In this document: piece after piece, positions 31,741-44,070 of the stretch
Layout of the letters: each line of letters opens with the position of its first letter
How positions within the stretch are numbered: position 1 is the first letter of the stretch
NCBI GenBank assembly: GCA_900312665.1
Contig: ONZQ02000017.1
Coordinates: 372,001 to 436,000 of the forward strand
Reading direction: 5' to 3'
From: Cephalotrichum gorgonifer
Lineage: Eukaryota; Ascomycota; Sordariomycetes; Microascales; Microascaceae
Length of the DNA: 64,000 bases
The notes under the pieces: generated by a model
What the model saw: only the letters and a program-made list of their open reading frames with translations
Told to the model about the DNA's origin: nothing
The model's database searches: none
Translations under genes and position numbers: made by a program

Positions 31741-34700
31741 GGTCCGGCGGTGACTAGGCTAGCCTGGAGGGGGGACGAAAGGGTGATCGCAAGCTGGATT
31801 TGGAAAAAGTGGCAAAAAGAAAAGCTAGGTGAAACACCCCGCGGACAACGAGATGAAGTAGTACCAGTGGAGAAGAAGAAAAGGGGAGATCTGGTATTAA
31901 ACAAACTAAACCTGGAGACCAGACTGGGGGGCGCTTGAGGGTAAGACTGTCCATGTACAGGTTCTGGAAGGTCGGCGATCATACAGGTATGTACAAGGAC
32001 AGGCGTGCTTGGGTTGGGATGGGGGCTAGAACACTTTGACTTCCCGCTTGGGACCCTGGACAAGGATCCATCGGCAGCCATGTAACAGGAGAAATACACC
32101 TATCGCTATGAAGAGACAGGCTAAGAATGGGCCCGTTTCACAAGAAGCGGCAGTGCAAATAGTACAAGCAGTATTACATATGGCGAAGAGCGGAGTACTA
32201 ATCCAAGTACTTCATACATTGTACAGACGCAGCACATTACTCCGAACGCCCTGGAACTGGTGTGGCAGGGATAGATCTCCGAAGGGCGGTGGTTGGTGGG
32301 CCCATTGCCGAAGCCCGTCCCATCTAGGCACCAAAAACTTGAATTCCTCATTCGGATCGCCAAGAATACGCCTTGGCGACCCGCTTTTCCTGTATCATCC
32401 CTGAACTTACATTGTGAGCAAAGGGACACCCACGTCACTCTGCTACTGTACTACATACCATGTAATGAGGCTCGACAAATTGACAAACAGATCTGGCAAG
32501 TGATCATCGGAGGGCTCAGCCCCCCCCCTTCCCCTTGTTCCCAAAAGAAACAGAAAATAGTGAGACCTCGTTGGACGAAGGACAGTCAAGAACCGGGCGA
32601 AGGATTGCGTATGATGACAGCGGAAGGATCGTACACGGGCCACCGTTGCCTGCGCCTTGGTGTTGTGTACAACCTGAATATCTGATACAGGAATGACGCA
32701 TGGTTCACACCATTGGGGATGAAGCACAGAACAAATATTACAATTACGTGTACGGAGTATCTGGTCCAGACATCAGCTTTAACCATGGAACCGCTCATGC
32801 TTTTATAAAAGTGGGGCGCAGTTATGGGGTCCAGACCTATTTCGGCTTGTTCTCGCGTGCGACCTGGAAAACTTAATACATACAAGTAGTACAGCACCCC
32901 TGACCAATACCTAAGATTACCTACACGTTTTCGGGTACTTGTGGAAACTCTGCAATCTAATTGGGTAAGGAGGATTATCCTAGCCCACCTCGGAAAATGC
33001 AGGTGGTTAATTCAACCACAGGTGCACTACGGGTACGAGGATTGGATGTACTTCGTACGACTAACATGAAGCTGCATCGCCATCCAAGAAAGGCCAAGGA
33101 TTTCAAGTATACTTGTACATGCAAGTATACGGGTAAGGCTTTGCCAATTCCAACATGCAAAGTTCCGCAGCGCTAGAACCGAAATAGGAAATGGAGAGGC
33201 AGACACTCCTTGCGTCACAATCTGCGAGCTCGGGAACGACGTCAGTGGCAGGGCAAACTCGAGACCGACGTTTGAAATTGACCTCTTAGGTACCCCCACA
33301 GTGGTCCCCAGGAACAAGTAGTCTCCTCCTGGCCAATGAAAATTATAAGGAAGATATATTTTTGAAGTATTGGGTACATTCTTAATAGGGGTCTACAAGA
33401 CACTGCCTGTCGCCGTACTCCTATTTGTACTTGCACATGCATAGGGATGAAGCGAGAACAAGGGATAGCCGCTCGGAACCCTGCAGAAAGGTGGGCAAAC
33501 AAGATCCCACTGGTATGTGGAGGAGTTGAACTTGTGGCACTCCTCGCCGCTTACATGTATCGTATAAGCAATGCACTCATATTGCATCCTGTGTAACAAG
33601 ATCTTACATATACTGCGCCCGAAGCATCATGCCCTCGCTTCGGCGAGGTAAGGAGCAGAGTACTCGTCCAGCGTCGCTCCAGAACTCCTTTCACCGTCTA
33701 TCCCTTCCCCGGTCCACACTGCTTGGCGTGACGGCCAGAGTTTGCTAGAGTAAGGGAGGCCTAGTTCGACGACATGATGTAACACCCGTTTGTCCGATGG
33801 CCGTCAAACTACTTGCACTTGCATCCCCCTACATTTTGGTGTTGTCAGGACCTCCACAGAGTAATCACGGGGCAGAATCAATATTCAACGCATATGTTGT
33901 AAATTCTAATAAGGTTTTTCATTCAAGAGAGAGAGATTATTCCCATTGTACCGCCACCTTGTTTACGATTCTAACCGAGTTAGAACCATAGAATCGATGC
34001 TTACGACGTGAAAATCCGGCGAAGGTCTGTATAAGCATCCCTCTAAGTTGTCTACTCTCGGAGAATAAGTAACATCAAAAATCATGAGGGTGGCACAGAT
34101 AGTTCTATGGGTCTCTGGCGAGTCTGCCTTTGGAAATATCTTAATTACAAGCGGCCTGCGCCTCTCCATCGTTTGACCAGGGCTTAGACCTCCAGTTCTA
34201 TGTATCTATGTCCCTCCATCTGACACGTAGGATGGCAAGCGCTCTGCAGCAACTGCTCAACTGTGCCTAGCGTACTATCAGGCTTGGCGTTTCCGCCCTT
34301 ACTCTCGTGCATACAAAAGCTACTACTACCTATACACCGACTTATTGCCTTGGGCAGTGGAGGACCTGGCACTCGGCGCTGAGATATTATATATTAACCT
34401 TCCGAAACGGGACAACCATCATATACCCTGACCAACACTTGTAGAAGAAACGCTTGGACATTTCCGGGGTCGACGTGACATTATTGGAGAGCCAACAGCA
34501 GGAAGATTAGGGTATTCTTAACCGTGTGTTGGTTGGCTAGGAACTGATTGTCCGCAGGGGGGAGTAATGATCACTCCTTGCGAGTGGATTAGCGGATTTC
34601 CGCCCAGACGGATATTCTCATGCCAAGAAGGAAGTGTGGCGGAGGCCCTGGCCCGTGTTCCTAGACACATGGGAATATTGGCTTGGCTCCATCCTTCTAT

Positions 34701-36152
34701 CGCATGTTTACTTGTTACTCGTTCTGAGTTCGAGGGACACCCTCACTTTCTTCTTTCTTTCATAATCCATATATCGCCAAGGAGAGAGGGCCCAAAGCCC
34801 AAGGTCTCATTGGTTCGGGAGAAGCCGATTTTTGCTCCGGGTCGGTCACCTGTCTAAATGGTCGACATTGCGGCTCTACGATGCAACCATGCGGGGATCG
34901 AGACACGGTTACACAAACAATCTTGCTGAGGCACGACCATAACGTCGTATGCCAACTGGTGCCTTAGTACCCGAAGGCGCGTGGCGCAGCGGGAGAATAT
35001 CACTTTCTATCACACTCGTACTGCCAATGACGCTCGTGAGACGGTGTTTCGTCAGCATTTGGGGCAGTGTATGTGATGAAACCGTACTATACCGTCCCTG
35101 GCCTGGGGTTGGAAAATAAACTTACCTTGTCATTACCCAGGGTACGGGGGGGTTGATTGGACATATTGAGAGGAATCAAGCTATGATGCCGAGGTAGCGC
35201 CCTCTGACGGTGCAACATGCCACTCATCCACTTTGGCAGGATATACAAGCCGGGGAGAGTCTAAGCCACTGGTTTATGGAAGGCATGTAGGAAGAGAACA
35301 TATGAGAGTAGCTATTCATGCAAAAGTTCCATTATCTTTCTCGGAGATGCAGTGAGCTCACTTTGTCCCCTGCGTCCTTGCGCCCTGATAGTCGTTCTTG
35401 TATAGAGCTGCAAATCGATTCTCTTGTCCATCCACTTGAGTAGTGATTCATGATCGAGAAACCAGCACCTCAGGTGCACTGCTTGTACCTTCACCTTTGG
35501 CTCCAGTTTCTCTTCCAGACCAGCAGTCTAGTATTGTTCAGTAAAAGAGAGGCGGTGATCCCCAGTGGCATAGAGCTTATTATACGAGTGTACAGCATGG
35601 TATATATCTAATAATTAAGAATTGTGGACACCAACTGCTTGTATTAGTGAGCACGTATACAATCATGGTTATCATATGTTGGTCCGTGGAAGATATCAGC
35701 CTTCCCTAGAAGAGGGATTGGTGAATGAATACTCGTTGCACTACATAATGACCCCTAGCCTGAAGTCCTGGCTAGATAGGAAGGTGTTTGGATTGAAAAG
35801 CCGCTTCACATCTCATGGAACTGACAAACCAATGATTTACGTCTGTGGAAAAGGGGGATCGAGGGAAAAGGTTATCTTGGTTGTCTGTACCTCTGGATGA
35901 GATACAGAGCTACCTAAGTAGTCTGGACTGAAAGGGCCTGTGTCGAAGACAAGGAGACAAACAGACGGAGATGAGGAGGAGGTTTAGGGGAGGAGGCTTG
36001 CAGGAGGAGGTTTGTCCATCAACGGGCCCGAGCGTCCGATGCCATCTATCCTGATGGCCAAGGAATACTAGGCAGCAGTATTTCCAGGATCGATACGGAT
36101 CTAAGTTGAATGCGCCATAGGGCGAGGGTCAGTCTTGTGGAACCGGATCTCT

Positions 36153-36173
36153 AACCCCGAACCCCGAACCCCG
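36153..36173. repeat. Short tandem repeat AACCCCG x3
   Basis: Three exact 7-nt units. They differ from the TTAGGG telomere type. Confidence 0.8.
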
Positions 36174-36247
36174 GCTACGTTTTAAATAATGATTCCGATC
36201 TCTTGGTATCTCGCACCATGCCAGTGACTGAGGCAGTGCGTCTGGTT

Positions 36248-36275
36248 GTCCCGTCTTAGTCCCGTCTTAGTCCCG
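36248..36275. repeat. Short tandem repeat, 11-nt unit x2.5
   Basis: GTCCCGTCTTA is repeated twice exactly, followed by a partial third unit. Confidence 0.8.
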
Positions 36276-38412
36276 CCTCCACCCAGTCAGTGGGTCGGGC
36301 TCGGCATGGATCTAAATTGTGATCCTGCTATAAGGATCGATACGAGTACGAGTAGCAGAGGTTTCGAGCCCTACACAGCACCGCCACTCATTAGCTTGGA
36401 CTGCTCCATTAATATATCTGCACGGTTGTCAGCTTCTATATCTACGGAGAGATATACGAGCGTATCAGCATCGTATCGAGCTAGAACCACTTTGGATATA
36501 CCTGGATATACCCAGACTTTCGTTTCTATACCAAGCAATATTTTGTCCGTTGTACGAAACTGGAATGCAAGTACGAGTCTCCCACAAAACAGACTAGAAG
36601 CTGACTGCGCCCCCTCGGGAGAAGAGCTGCGGCGGAAGACAAACAAACGGAAGACACTCCTCAGCTGTCTAGTTGAGCAATGCTACACATCTGGTTGAGG
36701 TCATTCCAGTGTTGATCCTTGAGCTACTCATGTTATAAAAGTATTATTATTTGATAAGCAAATTTGGCGGGTGCTCATACGATGGCCAGACCCAATATTG
36801 ACCCAATATCCTGTGTGGAGAGGATCTCTCCAGGTTTGTTGCTAGCAAATGACATACAAGTAACGGTGGAAGGAGTGCAAAGTAGATGCAGGGGTGGCAC
36901 GCATCACTAGGCGGAGTACATGTATTGATTGTCGGCTGTGTCGTCGTACAAATATTATTATGTCGTACAAGCCCCAGGGCCTAGAGCGTTTAAGCTGTAT
37001 GCCAAGCAGGAAGGATTGTTCCGGAACGAATGAAGAAATTGCGCACGGGACAAGGTGCTGGGGGTAACGTACTAGTCTAGTCGCTGCTGCCTGGGGCTTC
37101 GAAACCCGAATATCCGATCCAGGAACTTATAGGAAGTAGTGCAGAGAAATTATGCAGACCGTTGAAACAGGGGAAACGCCAATTATGCTGGAATATCGGC
37201 AGGCACAAGAGCAGCCACACCGAGTTTCTGAGCGTTTAAGGGATGATCCTACAAACAATAGCGCGTGGTTGAATACGAGAACCGGGAATAATAGCGACGA
37301 GTAATTGCTCCTATGAGACAGAGCGACACAACCACAGTGGTGGGGACCAACGAGCTCGCGTCTTGGAGAACACGTGCGGGATCCTTGCTCCCTCGTATTT
37401 CCCCCTCGATGTACTGTACAAGACAGGGTAGACGGATGAAAACGGTTAGACGTTGACCGGACAGGTACTAATACCAATTCAAAGGGCGGTCCGGCCCGTT
37501 TAGCCCTGCGTAGCCTACGTACTTGTACCCTACACAGTACCCGAAGGGGATTTGTAAAATAAATACTATAACACGCACTGTGAATGCCACTCCGGAAGCC
37601 AGCCAATGAAAGCTTGAAATAGGGCCATGCCCCTCCTGTCGGATCAAATACCCGTCCCCGTATTTGGCAACCATAGTAATAGGGCGTCGTACCAGTACAT
37701 TCCAGTTTCTATGCAGCCTCCAAGCCCTTGTCCCCACACTGAGCTAAAACGTCCGATGGCCCCAGTCAGGAACCATTATGACTGTGAACACGAGAGGAAG
37801 CCCCTATCCAAGCCAGCCCGAAAGAACACGCGAGCACACGTCGTCGAGCCTTCTAGGTTGGACGCGATGCCTTGTGCCTGTACGCAGTAGTAAGCTGAGG
37901 AGCCAAATTTCCAGTTCGATGTTTGAACAAACCAAGCTTTAGAAGCCTTTGCCTTAGCGTTTATGTAAGCTTTCCCCCCCTGCGTCTTTATTTTTGGACA
38001 GGAGCCCACTAAGCCTAATCCGCCCCCTTGATCCCCAAAACCAGGCGCTGCCAAGGAGGCCAAGGAGACCGCTCTTCCTGATCTCACCCCCCCTTTTTCT
38101 ACCCACACCCTCGGCGCTTTTGAAGTTCAAGACAAAACCGGTTCGCGCGCCCTCAATTGCATTGCTTGTGACACCGTGGACGAGAAACAGTGCTGGCGAC
38201 GACGCGTGGGATAATCAACCGCGCCCGAACTCTCCTGGTTTAGCCTCTCGCTCGTTTAGTGCCTCCGCTGGGCCAATTCCTTCGCCGTCTTTCGCCACGC
38301 ACACGTTCGGAATCTGGAATAGCTGCCAGATCGCTACCTTTGCGCCCCCTCCCCGCCCTGAACCGAACCTTCGAACCTCGCTCAAGGGACGGCCTTGTCG
38401 CGACGCGCCGAG

Positions 38413-39885
38413 ATGTCGGGGCTCCCTACTACTGAGAAGCCCAGCGTGGGCGGGAAGTCGCTTCACCCCGTCTTCTACATCGCGTGCGTCTCTCGCCCCC
38501 CGCCCTTCCTTCTCCTTGCGCCGCCGTCGGGCGAGCAACCACTTCAGAGATGAAGGCGAGACTAGTGATAGCTAACAAGCTGTCGCGCTTCCTAGGAGCT
38601 GGATGTTCTTCTCAAACACAACAATTCTCTTCAACAAGAAGCTCATCCATTCGGGCGGATTCCGTACGTCACCCCACTCTACTACCTTGACCTCTTCCCT
38701 ACTTAATGTACGACCTGCTGGCTAACTAGAAACATAGCATACCGTGCGTCCCGCACCTCCCCCCAAAGGACTCGTCTACTTCCCTCCCCTCGCAGTCAGC
38801 TAACAACTTCCCAGCCATCATCCTAACCTGCTGGCACCTCATCTTCGCCACCCTAGCCACCCAGGTCCTCTCGCGCACCACCTCCCTCCTCGATGGCCGC
38901 CACAAGGTGAAGATGACGCAGAGCACCTACATCCGTGCCGTCGTCCCCATCGGCGTCCTCTTCTCCGGCTCCCTCGTCTGCAGCAACCTCGTGTACCTCT
39001 ACCTCAACGTGGCCTTCATCCAGATGCTCAAGGCCGCGGGGCCCGTCGCCGTCCTCGCCGTCTCGTACCTGTGGGGCGTCTCCACCCCGACGTTTGAGAA
39101 CATCGTCAACGTCGTCGGCATCACCGCGGGAGTCGCCCTGGCCAGCGCGGGGGAGATCCAGTTCTCGTGGGTGGGCTTCCTGTTCCAGGCCGGAGGCATT
39201 GTCTTCGAGGCCCTGAGGCTGGTCATGATCCAGGTGCTCCTGAGCGGGGAGGACATGAAGATGGACCCGCTGGTGAGCCTGTACTACTTCGCGCCCGTGT
39301 GCGCGGTCATGAACATCTTCGTGGCCCTCGTCTACGAGGCGTCGTCCTTCAGGGTGGACGCCGTGTTCGAGGCGGGGGTTTGGACGCTGTTCCTCAACGC
39401 GCTTGTCGCGTTTATGCTAAACGTTGCCAGCGTGTTCCTGGTGAGTCTTGCCAAGCCCGCTTCCTTTCCGCCTCCCTAATCTCTCAACAACTCCTAACCC
39501 CAAATCCCTCCCCTTCGACTAACCCCGTCCGCAGATCGGTAAAACTTCAAGCCTGGTCCTCACCCTGGCCGGCATCCTAAAAGCCATCCTCCTCGTCGCC
39601 TTCTCCGTCCTCGTCTACGCTGAGGTCATTACCTTCCTCCAGTTCGTCGGCTACTCGATCGCTCTCTTCGGACTCCTCTGCTACTCCCTCGGCTGGGCCC
39701 AGCTCAAGACCCTCACGACCACCGCCCACACCCGGGCCTCCGCCAGCTTGGGCTCACCCTCGGCGCGTCGCGCCGTGTCGCTCACGCTGGTGTTCTTCAT
39801 CGTGCTCATGCTCTTCTTCGGGTTCCAGAATGGAGGCGGAGAGGTGCCGGCGGCGGTCGGGGGTAACGTGTCGCCAAGCACGTAG
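38413..39885 (+). CDS. Triose-phosphate-transporter-family (DMT superfamily) sugar-phosphate or nucleotide-sugar transporter
   Basis: Exons 38413-38483, 38596-38663, 38738-38743 (6 nt), 38815-39440 and 39535-39885 join to 373 residues. About ten membrane segments are predicted. The family block FFSNTTILFNKKLIHSGGF continues to PYPIILTCWHLIFATLATQ only if the 6-nt micro-exon is included. Later segments include NLVYLYLNVAFIQMLKAAGPVAVL, a hallmark of the TPT/DUF250 group, then FEALRLVMIQVLL and VFLIGKTSSLVLTLAGILKAILLVAFSVL. The C-terminus is Ser/Gly-rich. The protein is likely a Golgi or ER antiporter. Whether it carries triose phosphate, a nucleotide sugar or another solute cannot be told. 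All splice joins use GTNNGT-type donors and keep frame. Confidence 0.88.
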
Positions 39886-40486
39886 GCGTAGGGGTCCGGC
39901 GAGGTGTCGTGGTTTGGACGGGCGAGTTGAGCTCTGTATGAGGGGAATTGCCTCCCGAGGCGACAGGATTTCGGCCCATTCAGCGGAGTCTCTGGGCTCC
40001 TATTGTTGAGGCTCAGGCCTGCAGGGAAGAAAGTCCTTGCTAGGGCCTTGAAATGGGTGGGCTCACGTCGGGAGTTGGCGGCGAAATGGTGGGTAGCAAC
40101 GGAGTTTTGGGCGCTTTTGATTTTTTTTTTCTCGTTGCCTGTTGACGATGTACAGGCGTTTTTGTGTCCAGTATAAGATGAGGGTGACTCTAGAGCTTAA
40201 TGGGGTGTATAGACAGCGGCCCTCGTTTCTCTTTCCGGAAGTGTTGGGCTGAAAACGGCCCAGGGTGGAAGGAAGGGAAGGGGGGTTTGGTGCTAACCCA
40301 CGCTGAAGAGCTTAGACGAAGAGCCTCTAGACAAGAACGAGCCGTTAGGAGGTCCGCTAGACCAGCTAGAAATGTAATATTAACAAAATTGACGATGATT
40401 AGGGCTCAAAGAAAAGGTTATAACGCAAAGACGGCTAGGAGATAACCGATTGAGAGAAAAGGTCCAAGGTATATTCTCTATTCAAT
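39886..40486. other. Intergenic region between convergent transporter and IDO genes
   Basis: 3' flanks of both genes. An 81-codon plus-strand ORF at 40,200-40,445 is basic (Arg/Ala-rich) but unsupported, and was left out. Confidence 0.5.
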
Positions 40487-41828
40487 TCACAGCTTGCCAC
40501 CACTCCGTTGCGCCTTGCCATCTACCCCAACGCTATCTACCCTTGACTGCTGGAGGAAGGGAATGAGGTCAGAGCCCGCAGTCCCCTGGAGCGCGCCACC
40601 TTCCGCCCCGTCCTTCTCCGCCGAAGCCCGGCTGGGCTGCACGATATACTTCGACACGACCGCCATGTGCTGGCCCCGCCAGCTCCGCAGCTGCTTCAGG
40701 CACTCGTTAAACGCGCCCTCCAGGGCCCGGTTGTCCCGGTTGTCCAGGACGAAGGCGCGGAGAGTCGGTAGCTCGGAGACGTCGTCGAGGAACTGGCGGT
40801 GTTTGGCGGGCATGAGTGATCTCATTTCCTAGCTCTCAGGTTAAAACCCATCCCGGATTCATATAATCGGGAGTGAAGACATTTTCAAGTTGGACGGATG
40901 TGGAAGGGGGAGAGAGGATGGGTACCTTGAAAACCTCGGTGATGCTGCTGGCATGCTCTACGCCTAGCACATGGTCTAGGAACTGGAAAAGGCTCGTCTG
41001 GGCCGCCGATCCCCCGCCAAACTTGGCAGCTAGCTCCGTCCCGTCGCTCCTCTGGAACACCATCCCCCTCGGGAGGCCCTGCCCCTCCATACCCTTCCCG
41101 CCGGGGAGGAACGGTCTTATCCGGTGGTAGAATGTATCAGCGTCGAGCGTGGAGTAGAACTTCCGCAGATGCTTATTCAAGGCCGCCAGCGTCTCTCCCG
41201 CACGAGCGAGGACCCCGGCCACGAACTCCGCATCGCCCCGCCCAGCAGCCTCGATCGCCTCCAAGAACTCGGGAACGAGGTGGGCACCGTCCGCCTCGAC
41301 TAACACGGGGACGAGGTAGAAGGCATCCTCGTCGCTAGTCCCCGTGAATGAGCCGAGAGTCCTGAGCCTTCCCAAATCAAACGGCGCGTCCTCTCCTTCA
41401 CCAGCGGCAGCGGGATGGTCCGCCCTCCAGTTCCAGAGACAGAGCCCCGCGTAGAGCAGGACGGGGGGTATGTCCAGCTCCGCGCAGACGGACAGGAACG
41501 GCTCGGAGAGCTGCGGGGGCACGGTATCAGCGGGCTCCTCCCCGTCCGCGAAGCTGCCCCAGACGTGCGCGTGGATTAGGAAGCCGAGGGCCACGTAGGC
41601 GCGCTGGCGCTCGAGGTCCGAGGAGAGCTTCGCGGTGCTGAGGGCGGGGAGGGCGGAGACGCGGCGTTTCAAGGCGCGCGAGGATATGAGCTCCGGGAGG
41701 TCGGCGAGGAGGGCGTCCCATTCGGCGTAGTAGGGGTCGGGAAAGGATGTTAGTGGGGGTTCGGCGGAGAGGAAGCCGCGGGTGGGCGAGATGCCGTAGT
41801 CGGAGAGGCGGAGAAGCCCACGCGCCAT
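40487..41828 (-). CDS. Indoleamine 2,3-dioxygenase family protein
   Basis: Exons 41828-40926 and 40828-40487 join over a 97-nt intron to 414 residues. IDO is a heme dioxygenase that opens the tryptophan indole ring to N-formylkynurenine, the first step toward de novo NAD in fungi (the BNA2 role). Family motifs appear in order: YGISPTRGFL near the N-terminus, RAYVALGFLIHAHVWG, IPPVLLYAGLCLWNW, then FYHRIRPFLPGGKG. They are followed by FGGGSAAQTSLFQFLDHVLGVEH and, across the splice, FKEMRSLMPAKHRQFL. The C-terminal SWRGQHMAVVSKYIVQPS is also typical. The axial heme His is probably in LGVEH, but the local alignment is ambiguous. Fungi often have several IDO paralogues, so the physiological role is uncertain. 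Convergent with the transporter. Confidence 0.93.
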
Positions 41829-42974
41829 ATTGTCAAAAAGTACGGATTTTTTTTACACGGGATCGAGGCTTTGGGAGAGGTTTATTTAGTATTTACTCGG
41901 GGTTTTTTACTGTCTAATAAGATTCGGAGATAAGTGAAGTGAGGTATCACCATCGGCCGTGTCAAGCAGAGAGGGCCGGGGTTAGGCTCTCACGCCCTTG
42001 GTTTGACATTGGCATTGACATGTCCTGGTGGGCTGTACCAAAATTAGCCCCCGCTGGGCCGAAAGAAGAAGCTGAGTGGAAAAAAGAGCTATTTTGATTG
42101 ATATATACATATGCATGAGCATTAATAGCTGGCTGGCTTGCAGTAGCTCGCAGTAAGCCGGCGCCCCGATCCTCCCGACCTGCCCGCCTTTCCGGGGACA
42201 TTAAGAGTCGCCAGGTAACCCCGCCATTTACCTGTGAGTGGTGGTTCGTCAAGCTCTGGCTTCCGCGACTAACACGGCAATATTTCCGCGGCGCGGCGCC
42301 ATCCTGGTCTTCGAGAAGCGGGCTCTAATGACAGCCGTCGCCCCTTGACAGCTACCGTCCACTCGTCCCTGACTAAGGGTACGTACGCCTTGCTGGATTC
42401 AATCGAATGGACTCGCGATAGAAATGCTGGGAGACCTCACAGCACAAACGATGACGTCACTCCTACCATGGACTTACAAGCAATACATGTAGAACTCCTC
42501 AGGTTCATCATATGTGACCGTGTTACTCCCTTTGTACCCTTTATTCAACTCGCCATTTAACTCGAGAATTAACAAGGCAAGCACGAGATATTCTCCACAG
42601 ATGCCCCTGACAATGACGCCGGCAAACAAACCCATACCTGTCAAAGTGACGTCGCCCCCAAGCTTCCCACACACAAAGACCAATGGGAGTCCCCTAATTG
42701 GAGCTCACTTGCGTCAACCTCACAAGCTTCGTACGAGTACTTGTGGAGATCTCTTTACTCTCATGATATTCTAGCTTGTCCATCACCAACTGGTTCCGCA
42801 AGAACAAAACTCGACTTTGCCCATTTTCTCTCTCCTCGAAACTCTCCATCCTACAAGCCACTTGACGCCTTCCATCTACAACTCGGCTAGACCACATCGT
42901 TTCCTTCCAACCCACTTTTTGCGCGATACCCTCAGAACGGGAAAATAAAGTCCAACACTACATTTTGGAAGATA
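41829..42974. promoter_or_regulatory. Divergent intergenic region, IDO and small mitochondrial protein
   Basis: 1146 bases separate the two starts. The part near IDO is AT-rich. The part near 42,975 is pyrimidine-rich, leader-like. No specific site was identified. Confidence 0.4.
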
Positions 42975-43607
42975 ATGTCACCCTCCAGGGCACAGCTTAT
43001 GCGCTCGCTGTCTGGGGCCACGACGCGCCCCTTCACACGGCCCATCTACGCTGAGAGGTTCCAGAGAGGGTATGCGACTGAGGAGAGGCCGCCTAGGGGG
43101 CCGTCGGGAGAGGGGGGTCCTCCCGGGGAAAAGAAGCCCTTCCCATTGTACGTGTCTCCCCCGTCGCTAGAACTAAAACCTACGAGCCCAGCGAAACGTT
43201 AGAACCGGAACCTCCCTCTTGCTTGTACCCTCTAGCTAACCCTCCGCCCCCTTCCCAACAGCCTCCCCATAGCCGTAGCCGTATCACTCCCCGCCTTCGC
43301 CTGGTTCTTCATGGGAAGCTCCCCCACCCCGACGGACCGGTCCGTCCTGTCTGGGGAGAAGCCCACCATCGGGTCGGGGGGACCAAACGAGGAGCAGAGC
43401 CGGTCGGTTCCGCAGGAGCAGCCAGCGTCGAAGGCAACTAAGCCCGCGAACCCGAAGGCTGTGGCCCCTGACAGTTCAAGGTTGGACTCCGAGGTAGGTT
43501 TCTGTCCATGGAAAGGGGGTGTTTCGCGAGTTGAGGGGAAGGGCAAAACAAGCTAACTGGACTAGAAAGCGGAGAAGAGCAATACTTTGACGGGGACGAG
43601 GAATTAA
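42975..43607 (+). CDS. Small mitochondrial single-pass membrane protein, unknown function
   Basis: Exons 42975-43147, 43262-43493 and 43566-43607 join to 148 residues; introns are 114 and 72 nt with GTACGT and GTAGGT donors. The N-terminus is Arg/Ser-rich and lacks acidic residues for the first 25 positions. It contains a typical matrix presequence end (FQRGYATEE). A Gly/Pro-rich spacer leads to one membrane segment formed across the first splice (FPLPIAVAVSLPAFAWFFMG). The rest is hydrophilic, Ser/Pro/Lys-rich and probably disordered. This layout suggests an inner-membrane protein with a tail in the intermembrane space. I do not recognise a named family. Confidence 0.65.
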
Positions 43608-44070
43608 AGGTTCAAGTGGTGTGTACGAGGCCTTACTCTAACCACAGAAAGGATAAAAATGGAAGGAAGCTGGAGGGAAGGTGAGATATCGACGACTCCG
43701 AAAAGGGCCCTCAAGGGGATGGATATGTTCTGCGCTCGTGATTGATATGAAGGATTGTACGTCGGGTATTATTTGAGGAGGGAGCATCATTACATCCCGC
43801 TTTATTTTGTTATATGAATGGACAAGTCCGTGTTAAGCCCAATGTTGTTCCCCACTACGGTTGTGCGTGTAAACTGTCGTATGTCGTGCTTGCCATGGCA
43901 TGCCCCAAGAGCGACCAGGAAGGCACCACCCTTCCGAACTACCTTCCTGCCTCTCCGGCTCTCTCTCTATTGCCAAAGGCCCGCCATTCAGGCCCTGCTC
44001 CATCCATCAACCATCATATCATAACCCCCAATAGTAATTGGAGCTCTCCCGGCTACCCAAACATCATTTC
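43608..44070. other. Intergenic region
   Basis: 3' flank of the mitochondrial protein and promoter of the PLAC8 gene. No element was recognised. Confidence 0.5.

Larger units (their letters stand above)
31741..38412. other. Gene desert, 6.7 kb, TA-rich
   Basis: No gene is supported. ORFs are short (the longest are about 150 codons, at 36,246-36,698 + and 37,127-37,606 -) and lack recognisable motifs or GC-biased codons. TA steps are frequent and GC content looks lower than in flanking genes. No terminal repeats, transposase or reverse-transcriptase motifs were found by eye. TACGGAGTA occurs at 32751. The last 250 bases are the transporter leader. It could be decayed repeat sequence or regulatory space. 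Confidence 0.5.

Noticed and set aside
34978..35060. GTGGCGCAGCGGGAGAAT resembling a tRNA 5' part
   Set aside because: It matches an acceptor and D-arm start superficially, but no anticodon or T-arm follows at the right distance.
36153..36173. AACCCCG triplet repeat as an interstitial telomere
   Set aside because: Fungal telomeres are mostly TTAGGG/CCCTAA; this unit differs and has only three copies.
32521..38412. Retrotransposon or DNA transposon in the gene desert
   Set aside because: No long terminal repeats, inverted repeats, integrase, reverse-transcriptase or transposase motifs were visible in any frame. A heavily decayed element cannot be excluded without a repeat search.
40200..40445. 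81-codon basic plus-strand ORF
   Set aside because: It lies in the 3' flank between convergent genes, with no recognisable motif and an unremarkable start context.
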